Both the position numbers and the translations under genes were made by a program. A DNA stretch of 64,000 bases from a cyanobiont of Ornithocercus magnificus. Lineage in GTDB: Bacteria > Cyanobacteriota > Cyanobacteriia > PCC-6307 > Cyanobiaceae. Of this stretch, positions 50,515 to 59,806 are shown piece by piece; the first letter of the stretch is position 1, and every line of letters starts with the position of its first letter. The stretch covers positions 310,001 through 374,000 of the forward strand of contig BIMP01000001.1 of NCBI GenBank assembly GCA_007996965.1, read 5' to 3'. The notes beneath the pieces are model-generated. The model had not been told where the DNA came from. It searched no databases and saw nothing but the letters and a program-made list of their open reading frames with translations.

Positions 50515-50710
50515 GCCCGCATGTTTAGAGGTGGCAGGCATCAAGAATCTCTTATCCTAACTGAGGAGTTAAACATTATGAACAGGCTTCGTGGCATGAC
50601 TTGGCTACTGGTTCAGAATCTTCTCCAACGGGGTGAGAATAATTCCCCGGGCCGTCCATTCAGCTCGGAGGCATTCCTAGCCTCTGGAACAATCCTACGG
50701 AGTAACTCAC

Positions 50711-51229
50711 ATGTTCGACGCCTTTACAAAGGTTGTCGCCCAGGCTGATGCCAGGGGACAGTTCATTAGCTCGGGCGAGATCGATGCTCTGGCAGCAATG
50801 GTTTCCGAAAGTAACAAGCGTCTAGACGCTGTCAACCGCATCACGAGCAATTCATCCACAATTGTGGCCAACGCTGCACGTGAATTGTTTGCTCAGCAGC
50901 CCTCCCTAATAGCTCCTGGCGGCAACGCTTACACCAGCCGCCGCATGGCTGCTTGCCTGCGTGATATGGAAATTATCCTTCGCTACATCACCTACTCTAT
51001 TTTCACTGGTGATGCCTCTGTCTTGGAAGATCGTTGTCTTAATGGCCTGCGCGAGACTTATCTTGCCTTAGGAACTCCTGGTGCTTCTGTGGGCGCAGGG
51101 GTAAGACTGATGAAGGAGGCTGCCCTCGCGATCGTCAATGACCGCCAAGGCATCACACAAGGTGACTGCACTTCTCTAGCAAGTGAAATCGGGATCTACT
51201 TCGACCGTGCCGCTGCCTCTGTTGCTTAG
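50711..51229 (+). CDS. rpcB: R-phycocyanin beta subunit
   Basis: A 172-residue beta phycocyanin, [18 protein letters not shown], with bilin cysteines C82 (AACLRD) and C153 (QGDCTS). The start is supported by GGAG (50,699-50,702) nine bases upstream. A 196-base gap after pebB leaves room for its own promoter. The protein forms the rod-base discs next to the core. Confidence 0.95.
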   Translation: MFDAFTKVVAQADARGQFISSGEIDALAAMVSESNKRLDAVNRITSNSSTIVANAARELFAQQPSLIAPGGNAYTSRRMAACLRDMEIILRYITYSIFTGDASVLEDRCLNGLRETYLALGTPGASVGAGVRLMKEAALAIVNDRQGITQGDCTSLASEIGIYFDRAAASVA

Positions 51230-51287
51230 GTCAGGCTGCAATCGACTTAGCCCACAGACACTCGACTTCACCACCTTTTAAGTTTAA

Positions 51288-51776
51288 ATGAAAACTCCTC
51301 TTACCGAAGCCGTCTCAGCAGCAGACTCCCAAGGCCGCTTTTTAAGCAGTACTGAGGTACAGGCAGCTTCCGGTCGCTTCAATCGTGCTCAGGCCAGCCT
51401 CGAGGCTGCCAAGGTACTCACAGCTAAGGCTGATGTCTTAATTAATGGTGCTGCCCAAGCTGTTTACTCCAAGTTTCCCTACACTACTCAGATGCAGGGA
51501 CCAAACTTCGCTGCTGATAATCGCGGCAAGGAGAAATGCGCACGTGACATCGGTTATTATCTTAGGATGATTACCTATTGCTTGGTCGCTGGCGGTACTG
51601 GGCCTATGGATGACTATCTTGTTGCTGGCCTAGATGAGATCAACCGCACCTTCGAGTTGTCTCCCTCTTGGTATGTAGAAACTCTAAGATATGTGAAGTC
51701 TAATCACGGACTCTCTGGTGATGCTGCAACCGAAGCTAACAGCTATATTGACTACGCAATTAATGCGCTGACCTAA
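51288..51776 (+). CDS. rpcA: R-phycocyanin alpha subunit
   Basis: A 162-residue alpha phycocyanin, [20 protein letters not shown], with one bilin cysteine C84 (KEKCARD). Its bilin (phycocyanobilin, phycoerythrobilin or phycourobilin) depends on which E/F-type or fused RpcG lyase is present; none lies downstream here. It is 58 bases after rpcB and followed by a terminator hairpin. Confidence 0.95.
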   Translation: MKTPLTEAVSAADSQGRFLSSTEVQAASGRFNRAQASLEAAKVLTAKADVLINGAAQAVYSKFPYTTQMQGPNFAADNRGKEKCARDIGYYLRMITYCLVAGGTGPMDDYLVAGLDEINRTFELSPSWYVETLRYVKSNHGLSGDAATEANSYIDYAINALT

Positions 51777-51816
51777 AGATTTCAGAGCTAGATGAGGTAA
51801 TCTCGCTATACACACC

Positions 51817-51844
51817 ATAACAGCCCCTTAGTCGGGGCTGTTAT
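51817..51844 (+). terminator. Terminator after rpcBA
   Basis: An 11-base-pair perfect stem (51,817-51,827 with 51,834-51,844), GC-rich in its inner half, with loop TTAGTC and TTCT following. It lies 40 bases after the rpcA stop. Confidence 0.85.
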
Positions 51845-51945
51845 TTCTAAGATCAAGGACTTAAGTTATGTTTAGTGGCCACTACAGTAACTCTCAACTT
51901 GAAGATAGATGGTCTAGATGATTTAAAATTGACAGGTTTGTTTCG

Positions 51946-52587
51946 ATGCGCACCACTCATAGCACAGATAGGCTATCTAGTAACACACTTATTCAATTCT
52001 TAAGGCTCCTCTGCGGAAAGTACAGCAATGAGGAACAAGCACTTGACAACCCTCCGCTTTATTCACACATCTTGATATCTTATCGCCCTCTCCCCCATCT
52101 AGAGCAAGGGTCACTACTACTACATCAAGCCTATGCTGTAGCATATGGCTCTCCTTACCGGCTCCGTGTTGTTCAAATCAAACCCCATGATAACGGGGGC
52201 CTAAAAGTTTGGAGTCATAAACTCAGGACACCAGAGCGTTTCTATACGGCTATAAGCAATGTTACTCTTCGAGCTCAGATCAGTCCTGAGGACCTGATCC
52301 TTCTCAAGGGATGCCATTACACTGTTTATGCAGATGCTGATAGTTTCCGAGGTTCTCTTGAGAAGGGTTGCCGATGTCTTGTACAGAGAAATGGTCAAGA
52401 GACGTATCTAGTCAGTGAGTTCAAGCTAAGTAGTTATGGCATGAAAACAATCGACCGCGGCTATGATGTGCAGACGCACAAGTACCTTTGGGGATCTGTA
52501 GCGGGAGCATTCTGCTTCAAGAGAACAGTTGACTGGTCAACAGAGCTTCCCCAAAACTGGCTAATGGAGGGATCTAACTCAAGCTAA
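51946..52587 (+). CDS. rpcT: Phycocyanin lyase RpcT/CpcT
   Basis: A 213-residue CpcT-family lyase: LIQFLRLLCGKYSNEEQAL near the start, LVQRNGQETYLVSEFKL and DRGYDVQTHKYLWGS near the end. It should attach bilin to beta-153 of the phycocyanin encoded next to it. It is separated from rpcBA by a terminator and so probably has its own promoter. Confidence 0.87.
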   Translation: MRTTHSTDRLSSNTLIQFLRLLCGKYSNEEQALDNPPLYSHILISYRPLPHLEQGSLLLHQAYAVAYGSPYRLRVVQIKPHDNGGLKVWSHKLRTPERFYTAISNVTLRAQISPEDLILLKGCHYTVYADADSFRGSLEKGCRCLVQRNGQETYLVSEFKLSSYGMKTIDRGYDVQTHKYLWGSVAGAFCFKRTVDWSTELPQNWLMEGSNSS

Positions 52588-52627
52588 GCCTCAGAATATG
52601 TATACCAGTATTTTTTGTGTTGCTCAT

Positions 52628-52801
52628 ATGACTCACCATAATATTAGTCTTGGAGTACTAACACTTCTGGTTTTTACCTGCTTGTTAGGAGAACTACTTG
52701 CTGGACAAAATACTATCCCGGTTGGCATAGCATCGGCCACAATTGAAAGATGTTTCTGTGGCCTGCTAGGACTTACTTGCTTTTCAGCTTCCTTACTATA
52801 A
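52628..52801 (+). CDS. Small membrane protein between rpcT and ptpA
   Basis: A 57-residue frame (from ATG 52,628) with two hydrophobic stretches: SLGVLTLLVFTCLLGELLAG and CGLLGLTCFSASLL. No family recognised. Its stop (52,799-52,801) is one base before the ptpA start, suggesting co-transcription. A longer start at 52,598 is possible. Confidence 0.45.
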   Translation: MTHHNISLGVLTLLVFTCLLGELLAGQNTIPVGIASATIERCFCGLLGLTCFSASLL

Positions 52802-52802
52802 A

Positions 52803-53339
52803 ATGCCTATCCATCTTCTGTTTGTCTGCCTCGGCAACATTTGTCGTTCGCCTGCCGCTGAAGGAATTTTCCTCCACCAAATAATGCAACGTGGTCTTGA
52901 AGATCTCTTTATTGTGGACTCTGCTGGTACTAGTAGTTGGCACATAGGATGTCAAGCTGATCCCCGCATGCAAGCGGCTGCTAAGCGCCGTGGCATCAAC
53001 CTGCCTAGCCGTGCGAGACAGATCAAACCAGACGACCTAAGCCAGTTCGATTTAATTCTTACTATGGATGCAGATAATCAAGCTGCAGTAAAAGCTTTGG
53101 CGGAGCGAGCAGATGCCGGAGCGAAAGCTGAGATCCAACCAATGTTGAGTTTTGCACGCCGCTACAAGCTTTTAGAGGTGCCAGATCCTTACTTCACTAA
53201 TGGAGAAAAGGGTTTCGAACAGGTACTTGACTTATTGGAGGATTCTTGTGATGGGCTCCTTGAAAAACTTCTCAGCACATCGGAGTTGGCCAAACCTCCT
53301 CAGGAATTTGTAGGCGGAAGAGATCCTCGATCCTGCTAA
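52803..53339 (+). CDS. ptpA: Low-molecular-weight protein-tyrosine phosphatase
   Basis: A 178-residue LMW phosphatase. The catalytic loop FVCLGNICRSPAAEGI (nucleophile C near residue 8) is at the N-terminus and the general acid lies in VPDPYFTNGEKGFEQV. Such a gene borders the marine Synechococcus rod locus. The last about 20 residues run antisense into the 3' end of panC-cmk (53,272-53,339 shared), which looks like a C-terminal extension of ptpA. Confidence 0.88.
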   Translation: MPIHLLFVCLGNICRSPAAEGIFLHQIMQRGLEDLFIVDSAGTSSWHIGCQADPRMQAAAKRRGINLPSRARQIKPDDLSQFDLILTMDADNQAAVKALAERADAGAKAEIQPMLSFARRYKLLEVPDPYFTNGEKGFEQVLDLLEDSCDGLLEKLLSTSELAKPPQEFVGGRDPRSC

Positions 53340-54843
53340 CAACTGCTTCAATATCCATGCTATCAGTGACCACCTCAACCGCATTGGTGGCTTTTACAAG
53401 GGGGGCTTCTTCCCGACTACTGTCCAACTGATCTCTTTCTTTGATCTGAAGCTCAAGTCTATCCAGGTCTGGTGCAGCGAATCCTCGCCGCTGCAAGTCG
53501 AGCGCACGCCGTCGCGCTCGCTCTGCAGGGGTAGCTGTCAAGAAGATCTTGACCTCAGCATCAGGGAAAACAGCTGTTCCAATATCGCGCCCCTCAGCTA
53601 TAAGTCCACCATCATCTCCAATCTGGCGCTGCTGGGTAGTCAAGACCTGACGCACACAGTGGTGAGCTGCCACTGCAGAAACTGAGGCTGTAACTCTGGG
53701 TGAACGAATAGCCTCAGAAACATTACGGCCATTAACGCAGACTATTTGGCTGCCATCAGGCAATAGCTCGAGCTGCAAGTTGACTTTTTCAAGAATCAGC
53801 TGGATAGCATGCCTATCGGCAAGATTGATGTCCTGATTTAGAAGAAACCAAGTAACCGCACGATACATTGCGCCAGTATCAAGGTATAAAAGCCCTAATC
53901 TGTCTGCTAGCGCACGTGTCACAGTGCTCTTGCCAGCACCGGCGGGTCCATCAATAGCAACAATAGGCTTGCGAGCTGCCCAAAAGATGTGATCTATCAG
54001 ACGTGTCGTGCCACAGCGTACTGCTGCCGCTAATAATATAAGTTTATGGGCTTTTGTCTGCGGTGGCTGTAGCGTAGTTGGGTTTACTGCCTCTACATAC
54101 TCAACTGTCAGTCCATCTTCTTTTAGTCGTTGTCTAAGCAACGCAAGCCCCTCTATTGAGGCAGGATAGGCTGAGGTGGATTGCTCGAGAAGCCTGCGAT
54201 GCAGTCCTCTTGCTTTCAGACGTTCTTCCTGGCTAAGGTAACGGTTGCGGGAGCTGCTAGCAAGCCCATCAGACTCCCTAACAGTTGCCACTCCTCGAAC
54301 TCGGACTGGCAGTCCTAACTCCACTATCATTCGTCTAAGAATGACAAGTTGCTGCCAGTCCTTCTCACCAAGCACCAGCAGATGTGGTTGTACAAACGCA
54401 AGCAACCTGGCTACCACTGTGGCCACACCGTCGAAATGGGCTGACCGGCTTGGGCCGCAAAGATATGTGGTTAGGACATCGGGCACCGCTACTCGAAAAA
54501 TACCAGACTTTCCCGACTCTGGCAGGATCTCTTCAGCTGAAGGTGCCCAAATAGCAGAAGCTCCAGCACGAGCCGCAAACAGAACATCCTGGTGCAGCTG
54601 GCGCGGGTAGTTCTCGAAGTCTTCCCCTGGTGCAAACTGCAGAGGATTCACAAAAATGCTGACGAGAACTGCAACTTGCCCTGTGCTAACAGAAGGGTTG
54701 ACATGGCTGCTGCCAGCTTTAGCAATTAGAGCAGCATGACCGGCATGTAGAGCGCCCATGGTGGGCACGAAATGGACAACCCCAGATTGTGCTGCCCGCC
54801 ACCTATACAAATCACTGGCATTAAGGAGGAGAGGGATTTTCAG
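53272..54843 (-). CDS. panC/cmk: Fused pantothenate synthetase-cytidylate kinase
   Basis: A bifunctional protein typical of cyanobacteria. PanC (roughly the first 280 residues) has FVPTMGALHAGHAALI with its HxGH ATP motif and joins pantoate to beta-alanine. The C-terminal Cmk (IVAIDGPAGAGKSTVTRALADRLGLLYLDTGAMYR) phosphorylates CMP. A TTG start at 54,810 gives 512 residues. A CTG at 54,843 gives 11 more family-like residues, overlaps the rlpA stop as CTGA, and has a GAGGT site seven bases upstream, so I prefer it. Confidence 0.9.
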   Translation of the reverse strand: MKIPLLLNASDLYRWRAAQSGVVHFVPTMGALHAGHAALIAKAGSSHVNPSVSTGQVAVLVSIFVNPLQFAPGEDFENYPRQLHQDVLFAARAGASAIWAPSAEEILPESGKSGIFRVAVPDVLTTYLCGPSRSAHFDGVATVVARLLAFVQPHLLVLGEKDWQQLVILRRMIVELGLPVRVRGVATVRESDGLASSSRNRYLSQEERLKARGLHRRLLEQSTSAYPASIEGLALLRQRLKEDGLTVEYVEAVNPTTLQPPQTKAHKLILLAAAVRCGTTRLIDHIFWAARKPIVAIDGPAGAGKSTVTRALADRLGLLYLDTGAMYRAVTWFLLNQDINLADRHAIQLILEKVNLQLELLPDGSQIVCVNGRNVSEAIRSPRVTASVSAVAAHHCVRQVLTTQQRQIGDDGGLIAEGRDIGTAVFPDAEVKIFLTATPAERARRRALDLQRRGFAAPDLDRLELQIKERDQLDSSREEAPLVKATNAVEVVTDSMDIEAVVSRIEDLFRLQIPEEVWPTPMC

Positions 54844-55397
54844 TGCAGGACCTCAACTCGAACTTGCGCAATGCCACTACGCACCAGTCCGAGCTCGCAG
54901 GCTGCGCCATGGGCAAGATCTATGATGCGCTTGCTAATATATGGTCCGCGGTCGTTGATACGAACTACCACCGAGCGACTATTTGAGAAATTTGTAACTC
55001 GCACTCTTGTTCCAAGCGGAAGACTCCTGTGGGCAGCAGTCATTGTTCCAGGTCGGAAGACTTCCCCTGTCACCGTCTGCCTCCCGAAAAAACCTGGTCC
55101 GTACCAACTAGCTTTTCCAACTAAAGTCTGAACCACTTGCTGTTTATGGCAGTACCATAGAGGCAAGACGCTAACCGGCATAGCAGTAGATGGAGACGCA
55201 CTGCTGACAGAACTAGCAACCGTGCTGGAGAGATTGATGTTCTCTAAAACTTTGCTAGGTTCACCTGCTAGTCGCGTAGTATCTGCGTGACGAGATGCCT
55301 CGCACCCAAAACTGTATGCAGGTAAGGACAGCAGAGCAATATTACCTGCCACACAGCAGTTGGACGCAAGTTGCAGAGGAGGTCCAGGTATCATCAC
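54840..55397 (-). CDS. rlpA: RlpA-like septal ring protein
   Basis: A 185-residue protein whose C-terminal 100 residues form the double-psi beta-barrel of RlpA: GKASWYGPGFFGRQTVTGEVF, LPLGTRVRVTNFSNSRSVVVRINDRGPY and IIDLAHGAACELGL. The N-terminus has a hydrophobic stretch that may be a signal peptide. RlpA in other bacteria is a septal lytic transglycosylase. It is translationally coupled to panC-cmk (stop/start overlap). Confidence 0.85.
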   Translation of the reverse strand: MMIPGPPLQLASNCCVAGNIALLSLPAYSFGCEASRHADTTRLAGEPSKVLENINLSSTVASSVSSASPSTAMPVSVLPLWYCHKQQVVQTLVGKASWYGPGFFGRQTVTGEVFRPGTMTAAHRSLPLGTRVRVTNFSNSRSVVVRINDRGPYISKRIIDLAHGAACELGLVRSGIAQVRVEVLH

Positions 55398-55616
55398 TCT
55401 GGGTTATCTAAACTCGAGCGATCATGGGGCCTTAGGGTTGCGCTTGCAGATGTAGATCATGAGTGAGTCTGATGGTAATTACCGCTGATTTGAGAGACTT
55501 TGGATCAACAGGACCTAGTTGTCACCAATCGGTTTACGGTAATCAGTACTTAGTGCACACTGACACCCCTTAAGGCCAGAGACTGGCTAAAGGTTAATAT
55601 ACGGTCTGCAACAGCG

Positions 55617-56651
55617 ATGGATTACAAAAGCGCAGGGGTAGATGTTGTCGCCGGAAGGGCATTCATCGATCGGATACGCCCAGTTGTAGAAGCAACTCGC
55701 CAAGCAGGAGTCATCGGCAGCTTTGGCGGCTTTGGCGGCTTAATGCAGTTACCAAATGGATTGAGACGTCCAGTGCTGGTTTCAGGCACTGACGGAGTCG
55801 GCACAAAGCTAGAACTAGCTCAAAGACATGACAGCCACTACAGCGTAGGAATTGATCTAGTAGCTATGTGCATAAACGATGTTATTACTAGCGGTGCTCA
55901 ACCATTATTCTTCCTCGACTATATTGCTACAGGTCTGTTTGAGCCGGAGAAGATAGCACGCACTATAGAGGGCATCGCAGCGGCGTGTGTAAAAAGTGGG
56001 TGCGCGTTACTTGGTGGAGAGACCGCAGAAATGCCGGGTTTTTATCCACCGGGTCGCTATGACCTGGCAGGGTTTTGTGTTGGAGTGGTTGAAGAAGAGC
56101 AGCTAATTGATGGCCACTTAGCTGCGGATGGCGACTGTATTATTGGCATTGGCAGTAGCGGTGTACACAGCAACGGTTTTAGCCTAATACGCCAAATTAT
56201 CGAAAGTGTAGGAGCAGACTATAATAGTTGTTTTGGTTCTGGAGATCTGCCACTGTTCGAGACACTTCTCAAGCCTACCGAGGTATACTGGAGGGTTGTG
56301 GAGAGGATGTTGCAGACCAAACTGCCCATCCATGGAATGGCTCATATCACCGGCGGAGGTTTGCCCGAAAACCTTCCTCGTTGTCTCCCTCAGGGTCTCT
56401 ATCCAGCATTGGATATAGCTAGCTGGCCAAGGCCTGAGATCTTTAACTGGCTACAGCAGCATGGTCAGGTGCCGGAACGTGATCTGTGGCATACCTTCAA
56501 CATGGGCATCGGTTTCTGCCTGGTATTGCCTTCGGGCGCAACTGCTGGGGAAGCTATTGCCATCTGCCAGGAGTTTGATCTGCCAGCCTGGAGCATTGGC
56601 AGTATCCGTAGCATTGGCAGGAGTGGATATATTGCAGGACTCCCAAACTGA
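55617..56651 (+). CDS. purM: Phosphoribosylformylglycinamidine cyclo-ligase
   Basis: A 344-residue AIR synthetase of purine synthesis. Motifs: [10 protein letters not shown] start, [24 protein letters not shown] and [16 protein letters not shown]. Length is standard. The 220-base gap upstream divides it from rlpA, which points the other way, so both promoters should lie there. Confidence 0.96.
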   Translation: MDYKSAGVDVVAGRAFIDRIRPVVEATRQAGVIGSFGGFGGLMQLPNGLRRPVLVSGTDGVGTKLELAQRHDSHYSVGIDLVAMCINDVITSGAQPLFFLDYIATGLFEPEKIARTIEGIAAACVKSGCALLGGETAEMPGFYPPGRYDLAGFCVGVVEEEQLIDGHLAADGDCIIGIGSSGVHSNGFSLIRQIIESVGADYNSCFGSGDLPLFETLLKPTEVYWRVVERMLQTKLPIHGMAHITGGGLPENLPRCLPQGLYPALDIASWPRPEIFNWLQQHGQVPERDLWHTFNMGIGFCLVLPSGATAGEAIAICQEFDLPAWSIGSIRSIGRSGYIAGLPN

Positions 56652-56795
56652 GACCCTAGGCTCCCATGATTACGTGTTTACAGGGTGCATGCGACAGTTA
56701 AGTAACGCGGCACCATCGATAGTGTTGTAGGACAATGTCCACACCGCGGTGCGGATCTGCGTCGTCACATTTTCATTATTTTCAGTCTGGAATCC

Positions 56796-57440
56796 ATGCC
56801 CTACGAACGGTCCCAGCGCACCACTCGCCGTCGCAGTTCAGCCGGTCCTGTGCCACCACGCCGTCTCAACGGTAACCGCCACGAGCATGGCAATGAGCAT
56901 CGTCAGGGCGAGCCACGCCCAACGTTCTTGGCACTACGGGATCACGGAAAAGTCTACGTTGCTGATATGCCGCATCTCTCTGATGGTCAGCTATCTCATA
57001 TTGGCAAGGAAGCAGAAGAGGTGCTCGAGAGTTTGGAGCGTCGGATCTTGGAGCTTGAAGAGGGCGGTGTTGGATCGGGAACAGAGCGTGACACCTTGAT
57101 TAAAGCTTGCACTAAGCGGCACGTGACCCGTCGCTTTATAAGAGCGATTGAGGAAGAGCGAGAGCAGCGTCGCAACAATCCAGCCCTACGTCACGCTGCC
57201 GGCGAATCTTTGCCTAGAACTTTTCTAGAGGTTGCTCGGCACCGCCTACCAGGAGCAACGTTTGACTCACTACTTCAAGAAGCACTGGCAGCCTGCGGAG
57301 ACCAAGATATCTCCAGTGAAACATCTACTACTGAGGCCCAGCCAACCCATGATTCTTCTCCCACTCCTGAATCTGCAACAGATCCCTCAGGATTACCGGT
57401 AGTGGTTAGCCCTGATCCACAAGTTCACGGTACTTCCTAA
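56796..57440 (+). CDS. Conserved picocyanobacterial protein, unknown function
   Basis: A 214-residue protein: a very basic, low-complexity N-terminus (residues 1-45), a conserved-looking core (FLALRDHGKVYVADMPHLSDGQLSHIGKEAEEVLESLERRI, then KRHVTRRFIRAIEEE), and a Ser/Thr/Pro-rich acidic tail (residues 165-214). No known domain. I recall similar proteins after purM in marine Synechococcus. Convergent with the aldo/keto reductase, four bases away. Confidence 0.65.
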   Translation: MPYERSQRTTRRRSSAGPVPPRRLNGNRHEHGNEHRQGEPRPTFLALRDHGKVYVADMPHLSDGQLSHIGKEAEEVLESLERRILELEEGGVGSGTERDTLIKACTKRHVTRRFIRAIEEEREQRRNNPALRHAAGESLPRTFLEVARHRLPGATFDSLLQEALAACGDQDISSETSTTEAQPTHDSSPTPESATDPSGLPVVVSPDPQVHGTS

Positions 57441-57444
57441 ATAC

Positions 57445-58437
57445 TTAACTGCTTTGAAATGGGTTGGCCGGCATTTGCACCGCGCAATCTTGACTGAGCC
57501 TATCTAGTCGTGCTCTTTCTTGGTTATCTAACTGCCAGTTAAGGGCAGAAACCGCATGGCGAGCTTGTTCCGGTTGCCGAATGCCCGGGATCGGACAAGC
57601 TCCATGAGCACGGCACCAGTTGAGAGCTACCTCAGCCATTGACGCATCTTGTCCCTCAGCGATTTGAATCATCGCTCGACGAAGTTCTAGACTTCCAGGT
57701 AGAAGGCGATAGAAGAGTCGACGTCTTAGAGATGTCATGCGGGCACGCTTTAAAAAATTCTCCTCCTTGCCAGGTCCTACAGTCAGAACACCAAGCGAAA
57801 GTGGACTATAAGCAATTAGATCAATGTTCAGCTCACGGCAGATTGGCACCAGTATTTTGAGAGGGTCTGGTGCGAGAAGGGAAAGTTGGACTTGGAGACT
57901 TTTTAGCTTTACTCCACTCCGCTCAAGGCGATCATGAATCTGACGCAAACGTCTTGGGCCCACATTTGAGACACCAAGCTCTTGCACTGCTCCAGCCATG
58001 ACGAGATCAGCTAAACCGTCAACTAGCGGGTCTTCTTGCCATGGTGCATAGCGTGCCGTGCTCCAATGTAGCTGGATTCTCTTGAGGTGACCACATAGAC
58101 GGTTTTGACTAGCTTGGAATGCCCGATCAAATCCACGACGGCCCAAACGCCAGGGAAACGGGGCCAGTTTGGTGGCGACGGTCAGCGAGCGTAGATGCTC
58201 GGGCGACAACATCCCAAGAAATCGGCCTAGTAGGTTCTCGCTGCGGCCATTAAGACGGCCAGTGCCGTAGGAATCAGCAGTATCGATGAACTGAAGACCG
58301 CCATCAACAGCCTGAAGGAATGTTGCCGCAAGAGCATCATCATCTGTTGTCGGGTTGTACCCCCAGAGCAGCTGATTACCCCAGGCCCATGTTCCGAAAC
58401 CCATCTCTGTCACACATACTCCGTCGTTGAACGCCAT
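57445..58437 (-). CDS. Aldo/keto reductase
   Basis: A 330-residue AKR (TIM barrel, NADPH-dependent). Catalytic residues are visible: DTADSYGTG (Asp and Tyr), VATKLAPFP (Lys) and IQLHWS (His). Cofactor region near the end: GACPIPGIRQPEQARHAV. Physiological substrate unknown. The divergent small cysteine-rich gene starts 30 bases upstream. Confidence 0.87.
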   Translation of the reverse strand: MAFNDGVCVTEMGFGTWAWGNQLLWGYNPTTDDDALAATFLQAVDGGLQFIDTADSYGTGRLNGRSENLLGRFLGMLSPEHLRSLTVATKLAPFPWRLGRRGFDRAFQASQNRLCGHLKRIQLHWSTARYAPWQEDPLVDGLADLVMAGAVQELGVSNVGPRRLRQIHDRLERSGVKLKSLQVQLSLLAPDPLKILVPICRELNIDLIAYSPLSLGVLTVGPGKEENFLKRARMTSLRRRLFYRLLPGSLELRRAMIQIAEGQDASMAEVALNWCRAHGACPIPGIRQPEQARHAVSALNWQLDNQERARLDRLSQDCAVQMPANPFQSS

Positions 58438-58467
58438 GATCGCCAGGTTGTCTCAAATGCCCGCGTT

Positions 58468-58638
58468 ATGAACTTTTCTTCAGCAAAAACCACCTCAATG
58501 CAGTCAGAAGCAGCAGCCTCAGGAAATATCACACAGAATCAGGATAAGCATGAGTCAGTACTCTGCTCTCATTGCCGTCGCACATCTAAAAACGGCATCC
58601 GTTGCCTTGGCATGTGCGTAGCTGACAATGACTACTGA
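58468..58638 (+). CDS. Small cysteine-rich (zinc-ribbon-like) protein, 56 aa
   Basis: A short frame with four clustered cysteines in the C-terminal half: CSHCRRTSKNGIRCLGMC, then VADNDY at the end. The CxxC...CxxxC pattern suggests a zinc ribbon. I recall a similar short motif in other marine picocyanobacteria but cannot name it. It diverges from the aldo/keto reductase. Confidence 0.6.
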   Translation: MNFSSAKTTSMQSEAAASGNITQNQDKHESVLCSHCRRTSKNGIRCLGMCVADNDY

Positions 58639-59675
58639 CAAAGTGCTATCTTTCACTTTTTCTTCTATTTCCCTCTGCGACTGCTGGTCTCAACTTAATA
58701 GTTACCGCTCTAGTAGAGAGGGTTTTCTAAGTTCAGCACAGCGCAAGGCCTTTACCTTGCTCTACAGTTTCACTCTGGACAACATGCTTGCCATCTGACT
58801 AGACTGGAGAGCTCCAAATAGTGATTACTGCGCGTTTCATCTCTTAACCACATTTTTAGGCAAGAGCTGATTTTCCGACTGGTCTTTACTGCTTTAAACA
58901 CTACTTGGTAAAGCTTCTATTTTTCTAGGTGCCTCGGATAGTTTTCGTCTGTATCTAGCGGAATAGGGACTTCTATAACCAAGAGTTTCAGGAAAGCGTT
59001 GCTCTTTAGAACCTAACAATAGTCTTATCACAAGCCTGGTTTATGGTTAGCAGAAATCAAGTTGCCGGCGCAAACATCAACAGTCGTAGCTTTAGTAGCT
59101 GGAGCTTTATTACCATAAAGCAAGATTAGCCTTCAGTATAGGAATACACTTGACTCTATAGAGGATAAAAGTATCTGTGAGCCTAGCAAGATTGTGGACA
59201 AGTAACCTAGTAAACATTAGTCAGATATATAGGCAAGTTTTCATATAAACACCCTCTGTAGCTAGTTTCTATCTGAGAATGGAAGGCAGCACTATAAGCG
59301 TTTAAGCTAAGGTATGATGGTTTAACCTAATCTAGTGTACATCAGATGAATAAGCTTTACCCACCTCAATATATTCTCAATGACTTGTCTAGATACTGTA
59401 ATCTTTACTCTCTTATAAGACTAAGTCTGAATGGTAGCTGTTTGCCAAGCTTATGAACACCTCGTCTATCTTTGTCGTAAGACTGCAATTCTCACTATTC
59501 AGGGGCTATGGTTGATCAAAAGCAGGAGCACTAAGAACTAGCAATAACGATCGTGAAGTCTAGGAACCTCATTAATATTGAGTACCAAGAAGCAGTAGCC
59601 ATTTGCATTCCAACCCTGCAAGAGAACAAGGTCCTAAGGCGCAGCTAAAGCCTGCGTACTGGGGTACTGCGTCAA
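58639..59675. other. 1 kb gene-free stretch
   Basis: About 1,040 bases with frequent stops on both strands and AT-rich composition. I see no gene, no tRNA and no long repeat. The large size for a picocyanobacterial genome suggests decayed sequence, but no remnant frame can be named. Confidence 0.5.
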
Positions 59676-59746
59676 AGGCGGCACCCAGATTCGAACTGGG
59701 GATAAAGGATTTGCAATCCTCTGCCTTACCACTTGGCCATGCCGCC
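59676..59746 (-). tRNA. trnC: tRNA-Cys (anticodon GCA)
   Basis: A 71-base cloverleaf on the minus strand. The acceptor stem is GGCGGCA pairing with TGCCGCC, the anticodon loop ATTGCAAAT-like with anticodon GCA, and the T-arm CCCAG TTCGAAT CTGGG. The discriminator is T (U), as usual for tRNA-Cys. CCA is not encoded. Confidence 0.94.
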
Positions 59747-59806
59747 AATCAAGACTGTGTAGTCTCAGCCAAGAACTGTATCAGTTGCGATCCGTCATCC
59801 CTACTT

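Noticed and set aside
50521-50748. Plus-strand frame between pebB and rpcB
   Set aside because: It overlaps the rpcB start in another frame and has no recognisable product; the stretch is better read as the rpcBA promoter and leader.
55705-55745. Repeated GGCTTTGGCGGC in purM
   Set aside because: It encodes the conserved GSFGGFGGL segment of PurM and is a normal part of the enzyme.
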